DNA of 64,000 bases. Source: Amycolatopsis dendrobii. GTDB taxonomy: Bacteria > Actinomycetota > Actinomycetes > Mycobacteriales > Pseudonocardiaceae. The stretch's first letter is position 1. Every line of letters begins with the position of its first letter. The stretch lies in contig NZ_JACGZW010000001.1 of assembly GCF_014145675.1 (NCBI RefSeq), positions 124,001-188,000 on the forward strand, given 5' to 3'. Of this stretch, positions 39,414-47,633 are shown one piece after another. The position numbers and the translations under genes were made by a program. The notes beneath the pieces are model-generated. The model was not told the DNA's origin. It ran no database searches and saw nothing but the letters and a program-made list of their open reading frames with translations.

Positions 39414-39785
39414 TTACCGCTCCGATTTTTGATTGGCCTCGTCGACCTCGGCCATGTGCTCTTCCGCCCACGTGCGCAATACCGCGAGTGCGGATTCCAG
39501 CGACGTGCCCAGTGCGGTGAGCCGGTAATGCACCCGGGGCGGCACTGTGTCCTCGACCCGCCGTGTGACGAGGCCGTCCCGGACGAGGCTTTGCAGCGTC
39601 ACCGAGAGCATTTTCTGCGACACCCCGGGGATGCGGCGGCGAAGATTGGCGAAGCGCACCTCGTCCGGCGCGGCCTCGGCGAGGATCTTGACTGTCATCG
39701 ACGTCCACTTCGTTCCGATCCGGTCGAGCAGCCGCCGCGTCGGGCAGGCCGGATCGAACAGATCGCCGCGGGCGGAGGGGGTCAC
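39414..39785 (-). CDS. HxlR-family transcriptional regulator
   Basis: A 123-residue winged helix. The HxlR core is PTRRLLDRIGTKWTSMTVKIL, then RFANLRRRIPGVSQKMLSVTL and the wing RVEDTVPPRVHYRLTALG. Many HxlR proteins sense electrophiles through an N-terminal Cys; here CPTRRLL supplies one (about residue 14). It is divergent from an alpha/beta hydrolase gene with GGTAAC repeats between them, and probably controls that gene. Confidence 0.92.
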   Translation of the reverse strand: MTPSARGDLFDPACPTRRLLDRIGTKWTSMTVKILAEAAPDEVRFANLRRRIPGVSQKMLSVTLQSLVRDGLVTRRVEDTVPPRVHYRLTALGTSLESALAVLRTWAEEHMAEVDEANQKSER

Positions 39786-39835
39786 CTCGGGCTCACCACC
39801 TGTCGGGAAAGTGCCGTCTTGGCGGCGCTTCTGTA

Positions 39836-39870
39836 GTTACCTACCGTGTGCTGGTAACCAATGGTAACCA
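39836..39870. promoter_or_regulatory. HxlR operator repeats
   Basis: GTTACC (39836-39841) is inverted relative to GGTAAC at 39853-39858 and again at 39863-39868; TGGTAACCA occurs twice with a 10-bp period. The array ends 11 bases before the hydrolase ATG, overlapping its likely promoter. Confidence 0.65.
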
Positions 39871-39881
39871 CAGGAGGTCCG

Positions 39882-40709
39882 ATGAGCGCGGTGCGGCAGG
39901 TCGAAGCGAACGGGGTGCGGCTGAACGTCGCCGTCGCCGGGAGCGGTCCGGCGCTGGTGCTGCTGCACGGATTTCCGCACACCTGGCAGCTGTGGAACAA
40001 GCTCGTCCCGGCCCTCGCCGAGCGGTACCGGGTGATCGCGCCGGACCTCCGCGGCCTGGGCGCGAGCAGCCGTCCGGACCGCGGCTTCGACGCCGGGACG
40101 ATCGCTGCCGACATCGCGGGCCTGCTTGATGCGCTGGGGGAGGCGGACGCCGAGGCAGTGGCGATCGACCTGGCGGTGTCGAGCGCGTTGCTGCTGGCGC
40201 TGCGGCAGCCGGAGCGAGTCCGTCGCCTGGTGCTGATGGAGTCGCTGCCCTGGGGATTCCCGGCCGGCCCGCCGTGGTGGTTCGGCTTCCACGCCGTGCC
40301 GGGGCTGGCCGAGACCGTCCTTGACGGACACGAGGCGGAGTACGTTCGCTGGTTCCTCGACCAGGGCACGCTCGGTCGCGGCGTGCCGGCGGAAATCGAA
40401 GCGGCCTTCGCCGAGGCGTACACCGGCACCGATGCGCTCCGCTGCGCCTTCGAGTACTACCGGGCGATGCCGGAAAGCGCCCGGCAGCTGACCGCGGCGG
40501 CGGAGAAGCGGCTGACCGTGCCGACGATGACGATCGGCGCGAACCCCGTCGGCGGCGCGCTGGAGCAGCAGCTCCGCCCGATCGCCGACGACCTCGCCGG
40601 CCACGTGCTGCCGGATTGCGGGCACCTGGTCCCGCTGGACCGTCCGCGCGAGTTCCTCGATCTGCTGCTGCCGTTCCTGTCCCGGGAGATACTGGCCGGG
40701 TGTCGTTGA
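39882..40709 (+). CDS. Epoxide hydrolase-like alpha/beta hydrolase
   Basis: A 275-residue enzyme. HGFPHTW is the oxyanion motif of epoxide hydrolases and dehalogenases. The nucleophile elbow reads AIDLAV where G-H-D-W-G is usual: Asp is kept and both Gly are Ala. A Tyr in FEYYRAMPES could be the ring-opening proton donor and the base is in DCGHLVP. It probably hydrolyses an epoxide or halide, though the unusual elbow leaves doubt. AGGAGG lies 4 bases before ATG 39882. Its 3' end overlaps the next gene by 10 bases. Confidence 0.86.
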   Translation: MSAVRQVEANGVRLNVAVAGSGPALVLLHGFPHTWQLWNKLVPALAERYRVIAPDLRGLGASSRPDRGFDAGTIAADIAGLLDALGEADAEAVAIDLAVSSALLLALRQPERVRRLVLMESLPWGFPAGPPWWFGFHAVPGLAETVLDGHEAEYVRWFLDQGTLGRGVPAEIEAAFAEAYTGTDALRCAFEYYRAMPESARQLTAAAEKRLTVPTMTIGANPVGGALEQQLRPIADDLAGHVLPDCGHLVPLDRPREFLDLLLPFLSREILAGCR

Positions 40710-41824
40710 CGTCCGAGCTGGCCGACCCGCGCGGGAAACTCGCGCGCTGGTGCGCCCGCGTCTTCACCGGCACGACCGCGGCCGCGCGCCGGGTCGAGGA
40801 GGCGGCGAACGGCGTGCGCCCGATCCGTCCGGCGCTCGCGCGTCCGCCCCGGGAGCACTGGGCCGAGATCGGCGGTGCGTTCGGCCAGCGGATCGCGGAC
40901 CTCGTGCAGCCCGCGCCGCCGTACTACGCGCTGCTCGGCATGGTCCGGGCGCAGTGGGGCAGCGGCCCTTGGGCGCACGCGCAAGCCGCCGAGTACCCGA
41001 CGCACGACGAGCTTCCGCCGGAATACCGGGCGCGGGCGCTCGGCATCCGTCCGGCCGCGGCGACCTGGCTCGACCTCGGCGACGGGCTGCCGGACGGCGG
41101 GGCGCTCCCGGGCGCGGAGGAGCTGTGGGGCGAACTGCTGGGACGCGCTCGCCGCTACCAGGCGCAGCACGCCCCGCCCGGCGCGCTCGGCGGACCGGGC
41201 GCGGAGGCCGGACTGGCCCGGACGAACTGGGTGCTGTCGGCGTGCGAGGACATCTACCGCTCCGGCCGCATCGACCCCCGGCTGGCCCGGGTCGTCGACG
41301 GCGGCGGCACGATCGCGGACCTGCGCGCGCTGCCCTCCGGCGCACAGGTCGCCGAACTGGCAGAGCTCGCGAAACGCTTGCACGACAACGGTGCGCTGTG
41401 GGAACTGCGGCGGCTCGGCGGCGCTCCGCCGGAGGGCTGTCCGCTCGGGATCGCCGGGCCGACCATCGTGCCCGGCTGGGCGGACGGCGATCTCCTGCTC
41501 GGGAAGCTCGACCCCGAAGCGGGGATCGCCGACGGCACCCTGCTGGACGTGAAGACCGTGCTGACCGTCGGTGATCCGGACCGGGCCGGACGCTGGCTGT
41601 GGCAGATCCTGCTGTACGCCTGGCTCGACGTCGCCGACCTGTACCGGATCCGCGAGGTCGGACTCCTCCTCGGACGGCACGGCAAGCTGGTCTGCTGGCC
41701 GGTCGACGAGCTGGCCGCGGACCTGCTCGGCGGGGACGGCCTGGTCGATCACCGCCGCGACGAGTTCAGGGACATGGCGCGCGGCCTGCTCGACTCGGCC
41801 GGGCTGAGCTTGGCCGACGGCTGA
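40700..41824 (+). CDS. PD-(D/E)XK nuclease-superfamily protein
   Basis: A 374-residue protein. The C-terminal third carries a recognisable core: a strand with GDLLLGKLDPEAG, then LLDVKTVLTV (the D-x-K step), and the helix WLWQILLYAWL, as in RecB/Cas4-type nucleases. The N-terminal 200 residues are helical with no known domain. No helicase, Cas or restriction gene adjoins it. The GTG at 40700 lacks a good ribosome site and overlaps the hydrolase stop, so translation is probably coupled. Its last 76 bases overlap the convergent EamA gene. Confidence 0.72.
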   Translation: MSLTSELADPRGKLARWCARVFTGTTAAARRVEEAANGVRPIRPALARPPREHWAEIGGAFGQRIADLVQPAPPYYALLGMVRAQWGSGPWAHAQAAEYPTHDELPPEYRARALGIRPAAATWLDLGDGLPDGGALPGAEELWGELLGRARRYQAQHAPPGALGGPGAEAGLARTNWVLSACEDIYRSGRIDPRLARVVDGGGTIADLRALPSGAQVAELAELAKRLHDNGALWELRRLGGAPPEGCPLGIAGPTIVPGWADGDLLLGKLDPEAGIADGTLLDVKTVLTVGDPDRAGRWLWQILLYAWLDVADLYRIREVGLLLGRHGKLVCWPVDELAADLLGGDGLVDHRRDEFRDMARGLLDSAGLSLADG

Positions 41825-42747
41825 ACCGCGGGCTTCTTCCCCGCGCCGCGGCCGGCGAAGCACACCGCGCCGAGCACGATCACGCAGCCGGCGAGCTGCA
41901 GCGCGCCCGGCCGTTCGCTCAGCAGCAGGAAGCCGAACGCGACCGCGCCGACCGGCTGCAGCAGCATCATCGTCGCGCCGGTCGAGGCCGCCAGCCGCGG
42001 CAGCGCCCCGGCGATCAGCAGCCAGCCGACGACCTGGCCGACGAGGGCCAGCGCGGCGAACCAGCCGAGCGAAGGCAGGCTGGGCGTCAGGTCGAGGCGG
42101 CCGAACGGCAGTCCGAGCACGACCGAGACGAAGCCTGCCGACACGGTGGCCAGCGACAGCGAGCGGACCTGCGTCGCGGGGGTGCTGCTGAGCCGGAGCA
42201 ACAGCAGGTACCCCGAGTAGCCCGCTCCCGCGGCGAGCGCGAAAACCATGCCCAGCACCGGGTTCGAGCCGGTCATCGACGAACCGAACACGCCGCCGGC
42301 GAGCACGATCCCGCCGATCAGCGTCGGCGCGACGAACGTGAACCGCGGGTCCGGCCGCTCCTTGAGGAAGACGAACGCCAGCAGCGGCACGATCACCACC
42401 TGCACCGAAAGCAGCATGGTCGCGACGCCCGCGCCGACGCGCGGGATCGCCTCGCCCCACAGGACGAAGTCGAGCCCGAGGCCGAGCCCGGCCAGCAGCG
42501 GCAGCAGGATCTTCGCGCGCACGCGGGTCCGCCGCGCCTCGCTGAACGCCAGGATCGCGAGCAGCGGCAGCGCGAGGGCGCAGCGCCAGAACGCGCTGGT
42601 CGCCCCGCTGGCCCCGGAAACCTTGATGAGCACCGAGGTCAGCGCGATGCAGAGGCAGCCCGCCGCGGCGAGCAGCCGCGGGTCGGCGCGGCCGGTGAGC
42701 GCGGCGATCGGGCCCGCGGCGGGCAACGGGGCGGATTCGGTGGTCAT
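41749..42747 (-). CDS. EamA/DMT-family exporter
   Basis: A 332-residue, 10-segment drug/metabolite transporter made of two EamA halves (AFWRCALALPLLAILAF...FLKERP and, later, ATMMLLQPVGAVAFGFLLLSERP). Such proteins export amino acids or small metabolites. A 40-residue hydrophilic C-tail follows and overlaps the nuclease-like gene antisense. ATG 42747 is preferred; an upstream start at 42783 runs into the promoter region. It is divergent from the LysR gene, which likely controls it. Confidence 0.9.
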   Translation of the reverse strand: MTTESAPLPAAGPIAALTGRADPRLLAAAGCLCIALTSVLIKVSGASGATSAFWRCALALPLLAILAFSEARRTRVRAKILLPLLAGLGLGLDFVLWGEAIPRVGAGVATMLLSVQVVIVPLLAFVFLKERPDPRFTFVAPTLIGGIVLAGGVFGSSMTGSNPVLGMVFALAAGAGYSGYLLLLRLSSTPATQVRSLSLATVSAGFVSVVLGLPFGRLDLTPSLPSLGWFAALALVGQVVGWLLIAGALPRLAASTGATMMLLQPVGAVAFGFLLLSERPGALQLAGCVIVLGAVCFAGRGAGKKPAVQPSAKLSPAESSRPRAMSLNSSRR

Positions 42748-42821
42748 GCCTTCTATGGTGGGGGCGCTAACTATCAAGGACAAGTGAATGTTCCTGCGGA
42801 AAATCCGGTAGCATTACTACC

Positions 42822-43730
42822 GTGTTCAGTGTGGATCGGATGCGCGCCCTGCACGCGGTCGCGCAGCACGGCTCGGTCGCCCGCGCGGCGGCCGCGCTGC
42901 ACGTCACGCCGTCCGGGGTGTCGCAGCAGCTGGCGAAACTGGAACGGGAAGCGGGGCTCGCGCTTTTGGAGCCGCGCGGCCGGACCGTGCGGCTCACGCG
43001 CGCCGGGCAGGTTCTGGTCGGGCACGCCGAACGCGTGCTGGCTCAGCTGGCCGAAGCGCGCACCGATCTCGAGCGGCTGCGCGAGGATGTCTTCGGGCCG
43101 TTGCGGATCGGGTCGATCGCGACGTGCGTGCACGCCCTGCTGCCGCCCGCGCTCGCCGTGCTCACCGAACAGCACCCGCGGCTGAACGTGACGCTGGGCG
43201 AGGGCGAAGCCGAACAGACCCTGCCGAAGGTGCTCGCCGGGGACCTCGACGTAGCGGTGTTCGAAAGCTGGGCGGACCGGCCGACGGTGGTGCCTGCGGG
43301 AATCACGCAGGTCACGCTGTTCTCCGACGTCGCCGATCTCGCGCTGCCCGCCGGGCACCGGCTCGCGCACCGCCGCACGGTCGACCTCTCCGAGGTGGAC
43401 GACGTGTCGTGGATCAGCTGGACCGGGCGTTCCGGCTGCTATGAATGGCTCGTGCACGTGCTCCGTTCGCAGGAGCTGGAACCGCGGATCAGTTGCACCA
43501 TCGGGAGTTACGTGACGCAGCTGGCGCTCGTCGCGGGCAACGTCGGCGCCGCGCTCGTCCCGCGGCTCGCCCGCGGCCCGGTGCCGGACGGCGTCCGGAT
43601 GCTCGCGACGCGGCCGGTCCTCAACCGCACGATCATCGCCGCCTGCCGCTCCGGCGAGGAGACGCACGGCGGGGTCCGGGCGGCGCTCGAAGCGCTCGGC
43701 GAGGCGTCGGCGGCTTATGTGAATCACTAA
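42822..43730 (+). CDS. LysR-family transcriptional regulator
   Basis: A 302-residue LysR protein: the N-terminal helix-turn-helix RAAAALHVTPSGVSQQLAKLE, the linker, then a periplasmic-binding-like effector domain (LRIGSIATCVHALLPPALA). GTG 42822 follows an ATTACT box by 3 bases; GTG 42831 and ATG 42840 are other in-frame options. It is paired with the EamA exporter as in LysE/EamA regulation by amino acids or analogues. Confidence 0.9.
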   Translation: MFSVDRMRALHAVAQHGSVARAAAALHVTPSGVSQQLAKLEREAGLALLEPRGRTVRLTRAGQVLVGHAERVLAQLAEARTDLERLREDVFGPLRIGSIATCVHALLPPALAVLTEQHPRLNVTLGEGEAEQTLPKVLAGDLDVAVFESWADRPTVVPAGITQVTLFSDVADLALPAGHRLAHRRTVDLSEVDDVSWISWTGRSGCYEWLVHVLRSQELEPRISCTIGSYVTQLALVAGNVGAALVPRLARGPVPDGVRMLATRPVLNRTIIAACRSGEETHGGVRAALEALGEASAAYVNH

Positions 43731-43801
43731 TCTTGTTGCGGGGCTGCCTTTTCCGGCCGGTTCGGCCCTAGAGTCGGAATCGACGAGCAGGGGAGCCGCC
43801 C

Positions 43802-45115
43802 ATGAATTCCGAGGATGCCGCCCGTGCCTTGCGGGCTCGACTGCCTGCCGAGCAGGTGCACACGTCCGGCCCTCAGTACGAATCGACGGCGGCGGTCTGG
43901 AACGCCGCCGTCGCCGCGCGTCCGGCGGTGGTGGTGGAATGCCGGAGCACGGCGGACGTCCAGGCCTCGGTGCGTGCCGCGCGCGAGCTGGGCTTGCCGC
44001 TGTCCGTGCGGAGCGGCGGCCATGACTGGGCCGGACGCGCTCTTGCCGACGGCGGGATCACGCTCGATCTGCGTCCGATGAACCGCGTCGCCGTCGATGC
44101 CGGGCGACGCGCCGCGGTGATCGGCGGCGGGGCCAGGGCCAACGATGTGCTTGCGGGCGCGGAGGCGCACGGCCTCACCGCCGCCGTCGGCACGATCGGC
44201 ACGGTCGGATTCGCCGGCCTCGCGCTCGGCGGCGGATACGGTCCCTTCCTGGGCAAATACGGGCTGGCCGCGGACAATCTGCTGGGCGCCGAGATCGTCC
44301 TCGCGGACGGTGAGGTCGTGCTCGCCAACGCTTCGCGCCTGCCGGACCTGTGGTGGGCCCTGCGGGGCGGCGGCGGAAATTTCGGCGTGGTGACCGCGCT
44401 CGGCGTGCGCCTGCACGAGACACCGCAGATCACGACCGGCCCAGTCTGGTACCCGGCGTCGGATTCCGCGCGGGTTTTCGCCGCGGTGGCCGAAATACAG
44501 GCTGATGCGCCAGACGAACTCACCGTGCAGAGCGGCATCCTCGCCGGCGCCGACGGCTCGCTGTGCGTGCTGGTCTGGCCAACCTGGTGCGGCCCCGCCG
44601 ATCCCGACGGCTTCCTCGCCCGCCTCGGACCGCCGCTCGCTTCACAAATCGAAACGGTCTCCTCCTATGCGGCAGAGATCGCCCGCCGGGACGCGATGTT
44701 CCCCGACGGCCGCTCGGTCACCATCCGTACCAGGTCGCTTCGGTCGTTCACACCGGAGGCCGTGCCGGTGCTGGCTTCGGCCGCGGCAGCCCGGACCTCG
44801 CCGCTCTCCGGCCTGTCGATCCACCACTTCCACGGCTTGGCCTCGCGGGTTCCGGTGGCGGAGACGGCGTTTCCGCTGCGGGAGGACCACCTGATGGTCG
44901 AGATCCTCGGCTTGGGCGAGGGCAACGACGACCGAGCCTGGGCGGATGCCGCCTCGGCGGCGCTGGCTCCCCATGCGTCGCCCACCGCGTACGCGAACCT
45001 GCTGGGACCGGACGTCCCTTCGGCGAACGTCTTCGGCCCCAACTCGGGCCGGCTGCGCGACATCAAACACCGCTACGACCCGGACGGAGTTTTCCGCGCC
45101 ATCCCGCTGGGCTGA
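43802..45115 (+). CDS. BBE-like FAD-linked oxidoreductase
   Basis: A 437-residue flavoprotein of the berberine-bridge/glucooligosaccharide oxidase group. SVRSGGHDWAGRAL contains the His that binds FAD covalently. The second attachment Cys is missing: the loop reads GTIGTVGFAGLALGGGYG. The flavin is thus probably singly linked. The C-terminal BBE segment ends with YDPDGVF. No secretion signal is present. Substrate unknown; family members oxidise sugars, alkaloids or polyketides. A ribosome site GGGGAG precedes the ATG, and TAGAGT is a candidate -10. Confidence 0.9.
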   Translation: MNSEDAARALRARLPAEQVHTSGPQYESTAAVWNAAVAARPAVVVECRSTADVQASVRAARELGLPLSVRSGGHDWAGRALADGGITLDLRPMNRVAVDAGRRAAVIGGGARANDVLAGAEAHGLTAAVGTIGTVGFAGLALGGGYGPFLGKYGLAADNLLGAEIVLADGEVVLANASRLPDLWWALRGGGGNFGVVTALGVRLHETPQITTGPVWYPASDSARVFAAVAEIQADAPDELTVQSGILAGADGSLCVLVWPTWCGPADPDGFLARLGPPLASQIETVSSYAAEIARRDAMFPDGRSVTIRTRSLRSFTPEAVPVLASAAAARTSPLSGLSIHHFHGLASRVPVAETAFPLREDHLMVEILGLGEGNDDRAWADAASAALAPHASPTAYANLLGPDVPSANVFGPNSGRLRDIKHRYDPDGVFRAIPLG

Positions 45116-45163
45116 CCTTTTTACCGAGTAGATTGGTGAAAAGGCGGCGGAAGGAGGCGGGCC

Positions 45164-45520
45164 GTGGCGTATGTGATCGCGGAGCCGTGCGTGGACGTGA
45201 TGGACCGGGCGTGCGTGGACGAATGCCCGGTGGACTGCATCTACGTCGGCGAACGCTCGCTCTACATCCATCCGGACGAGTGCGTCGACTGCGGTGCCTG
45301 CGAACCGGTGTGCCCGGTCGAAGCGATCTATTACGAGGACGACCTCCCGGACCGCTGGCGGATCTATGCCGAGGACAACGCCCGGTTCTTCAGCGAAACC
45401 CTCCCCGGGCGGGATGCACCCCTGGACTCTCCTGGCGGTGCGGTGAAGCTGGGTGACCTTGGGGTGGATACGCCGCTGGTCTCGGGGCTGCCGCGGCCGG
45501 AGATTCCCTCGCGGCAATAG
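45164..45520 (+). CDS. fdxA: 7Fe ferredoxin FdxA
   Basis: A 118-residue seven-iron ferredoxin. Cys 9, 17, 21 and 25 are in C-x7-C-x3-CPVDC; Cys 40, 43, 46 and 50 form C-x2-C-x2-C-x3-CP. They would hold one 3Fe-4S and one 4Fe-4S cluster. In actinomycetes such ferredoxins feed cytochrome P450s and are raised by low oxygen or acid stress. GTG 45164 has GGAGG upstream. The last 30 codons are repeated in degenerate form in the following spacer. Confidence 0.95.
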   Translation: MAYVIAEPCVDVMDRACVDECPVDCIYVGERSLYIHPDECVDCGACEPVCPVEAIYYEDDLPDRWRIYAEDNARFFSETLPGRDAPLDSPGGAVKLGDLGVDTPLVSGLPRPEIPSRQ

Positions 45521-45730
45521 TTTCGCCGCGACGCGCCCTTGGCCGGCCCCGGTGGTGAAGCCCGGTGATCGTGGGGCTGCCGCTGCCGGAGGCGGCCGCG
45601 CGGCAGCAGTTCGCCGCGATGAGCCCTCGGCGGTCCTGGCGGTGCCGCGAAACTTGGCGATCTCGGCGCGGACCCGCCGCCGGCCGCGGGCAGCCGAGGC
45701 CGGACTTGCCCACGCAGCAGTAGTTTGTCC
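45430..45730 (+). repeat. Three degenerate copies of the fdxA 3' end
   Basis: Copy A is the end of fdxA (45430-45531). Copy B (about 45554-45619) repeats GGTGAAG, GGGGCTGCCG and CGCCGCGA in order. Copy C (45634-45730) again has TCCTGGCGGTGC at its start and GCAGTAGTTTG at its end, where fdxA has GCAATAGTTTC. The copies have lost the frame. They fill the spacer before the next gene. Confidence 0.7.
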
Positions 45731-45743
45731 TAGTCGGCTCGGT

Positions 45744-45749
45744 TAAACT
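45744..45749 (+). promoter_or_regulatory. -10 box for the Cys-containing HTH regulator
   Basis: TAAACT lies 7 bases before the ATG at 45757, with TAGTTT 17 bases upstream as a weak -35. No ribosome site fits, so translation is probably leaderless. The box lies just beyond the third fdxA-tail copy, whose end supplies the -35-like bases. Confidence 0.5.
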
Positions 45750-45756
45750 GGTCCCC

Positions 45757-46437
45757 ATGAGCGAGCAGACGCTGACCGATCCGCCCGCCTCCCGCGCGCT
45801 GGGCGAAAGCCGCGCCCGGGTGCTGGCCGCGCTGCGGTCGGCGGGCAGCCCGGTCGCGGTGCAGGACGTCGCCGAGCAGGTGGGCTTGCACGCCAACACC
45901 GCGCGGTTCCACCTGGACGGCCTCGTCGGATCCGGCCTCGCCGAACGCCGCGCGGAAGACCGCACCCGCCCCGGTCGTCCGCGGACGGTCTACGTCGCGA
46001 TCGCCGAGGAAGCGGCCGAGGGACGGCGCAGCTACCGGCTGCTCGCGGAAATGCTGACCGGCTTGATCGCGGAGAACGTGGCCGACCCGGGCAAAGCCGC
46101 GGAATCCGCCGGTGAAGCGTGGGGCCGGTACCTGGCCGACCGCCCGCCGCCGACCCGGCTGGTCGACGAAGCCGAGGGGATCCGGCGACTGTCCACTGTG
46201 CTGAGCGGCGCCGGTTTCGCCCCGGAGCCGGGCGGCGACGTGATCCGGTTGCGGCACTGCCCGTTCCGCGAGATCGCGGAGGAACGCCGGGACGTGGTGT
46301 GCGGCCTGCATCTTGGGCTGATGCGCGGGGTGCTGGACGAGGTGCGCGCACCGTTGACCGCCGAGCGGTTGGAGCCGTTTGTCGAGCCTTCGTTGTGCCT
46401 GGCGCACTTGAGGCCGACTGGCAAACGCCGCCGCTGA
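45757..46437 (+). CDS. Winged-helix regulator with C-terminal Cys cluster
   Basis: A 226-residue regulator. The N-terminal winged helix has VQDVAEQVGLHANTARFHLD. The C-terminal domain carries RHCPFREIAEE, a second Cys 14 residues later (VVCGLHLGLMRGVL) and a third in PSLCLAHL, a set like those of SufR-type and related Fe-S or metal-responsive regulators. The flanking ferredoxin and DUF2249 gene favour an iron-sulfur or redox signal; this is inference. Start ATG 45757 follows a -10 box closely. Confidence 0.85.
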   Translation: MSEQTLTDPPASRALGESRARVLAALRSAGSPVAVQDVAEQVGLHANTARFHLDGLVGSGLAERRAEDRTRPGRPRTVYVAIAEEAAEGRRSYRLLAEMLTGLIAENVADPGKAAESAGEAWGRYLADRPPPTRLVDEAEGIRRLSTVLSGAGFAPEPGGDVIRLRHCPFREIAEERRDVVCGLHLGLMRGVLDEVRAPLTAERLEPFVEPSLCLAHLRPTGKRRR

Positions 46438-46741
46438 CGGTCGCCGGTCCGACTGGGATGTCTCTCGGCCTGCCAGAACGGCGGTTTCCCGCGCTGGCTG
46501 TCGTGCGCTCGCCGCTTGCCGGTTCGGTCGGCTGCCCGCGTGAGTCCGGGAGCGCGGATTCGCGGCGGCAAAGAAGTTCCGTCCGCGAAGCGCCGTGGCC
46601 GGACGAGCGTTTCTCATGCACCGCAAGCCGGTTCGCAGCAGGCGGACGAGCGCGGCGACGCAGATTCACGACGGCCGAAGGAATTTTGCCCGCGAAGGCC
46701 AGCGGTCCGACGAGCCTTCCCAGGGACGCGAGCAAGCCGGT
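46438..46741. other. Spacer without a recognisable gene
   Basis: About 300 bases after the HTH regulator. Words such as GGACGAGCG and GCCGGTCCG recur, but no frame has protein character. It ends in the strong hairpin at 46742. Confidence 0.5.
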
Positions 46742-46779
46742 CCGCGGCGGCCGGGGCGGGGGGAGACCGGCCGCCGCGG
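46742..46779. terminator. Perfect 13-bp hairpin between convergent genes
   Basis: CCGCGGCGGCCGG (46742-46754) and CCGGCCGCCGCGG (46767-46779) flank a 12-base loop. There is no T-run on either side. It lies 38 bases after the DUF2249 gene stop and could end both transcripts. Confidence 0.6.
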
Positions 46780-46817
46780 GGAGGCGCGCCGAAGGGGAGT
46801 CGGCGCGGGTATCGGGG

Positions 46818-47561
46818 TCAGGCCGGGACCGCGGCGCGGCCGATCCGGACCCGCCACTTCTCCGGCCCGGATTCCGCGTACTCCCACGTGAAATCCTCGC
46901 CGTGGGCGGCGGTGAACTCGCGGCGCAGCGGCTTCGGATCGTGGTTGTTGACGAGCACGAACGACTCCCCGGGCGCGAGCCGCGCGTAGCGGCCGAAGAT
47001 GCGCGGATGCCGGGTGCCGTGCGGGATTTCGCGGACGTCGAGGACTTCCGCTCGGTCCAGTTCGCCGCCGTCGAGGAGCGTGCGGAGATCGTTGGCCAGT
47101 ACGGGGACGTCGGCGCCGGGGAGGTCGGCCAGCGCGGGCAGCAGGACGCTGGTCTCGGCGTCCAGGTAAGCGCCGAGGAGCGCGTCCAATGCCTGCGCGG
47201 CATGGCTGATCCGGGCCGAGGTGCCGGATTCCCGCAGCTCTTCGACGGTGCGGAGCACGGAGCCCTGGATCCGCCGCAAGGCGCGGACCAGCAGGCGCGT
47301 CGCGGGGGCGCCGGCGGCGGTCGCGTTGAGGACGCGGTCGGCGGCGGACAGGTACTCGGTCAGCCGGCCCGACGCGAACTCGATCAGCCGGGCGTTGGCC
47401 TCCTCTCGGGCGCTGCCGTCGAGCTGGAGTTCTGTGACCATGGCGGCTTTTTCCCGGTATTCGGCCAGCACCCGGCCGGATTCGGCGCGGAGGGCTTCGC
47501 CGGCGCGGAACACGGGGTCGGTGCTGGTGCCGCTGATGCACACCTCGGACGAGCCGGTCAC
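46818..47561 (-). CDS. DUF2249 protein with N-terminal helical domain
   Basis: A 247-residue protein. The last 70 residues are a DUF2249 domain (LDVREIPHGTRHPRIFGRYARLAPGE, then VNNHDPKPLRREF and WRVRIGR), seen near nitrogen-oxide and redox genes. The N-terminal 160 residues are helical and hemerythrin-like in outline, but the His/Glu iron set is not clear. GTG 47561 has GGGAGG five bases upstream. It is convergent with the Cys-cluster regulator, a pairing that hints at shared control. Confidence 0.85.
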   Translation of the reverse strand: MTGSSEVCISGTSTDPVFRAGEALRAESGRVLAEYREKAAMVTELQLDGSAREEANARLIEFASGRLTEYLSAADRVLNATAAGAPATRLLVRALRRIQGSVLRTVEELRESGTSARISHAAQALDALLGAYLDAETSVLLPALADLPGADVPVLANDLRTLLDGGELDRAEVLDVREIPHGTRHPRIFGRYARLAPGESFVLVNNHDPKPLRREFTAAHGEDFTWEYAESGPEKWRVRIGRAAVPA

Positions 47562-47633
47562 GGGAACCTCCCGGAAAGAGTATTTACGAGGATAATAGTG
47601 CAAAATCGCGGGATCGCCGGCGTGACGTGGGAC

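Noticed and set aside
46438..46817. Short open frames after the Cys-cluster regulator
   Set aside because: None has a ribosome site, protein-like composition or family similarity.
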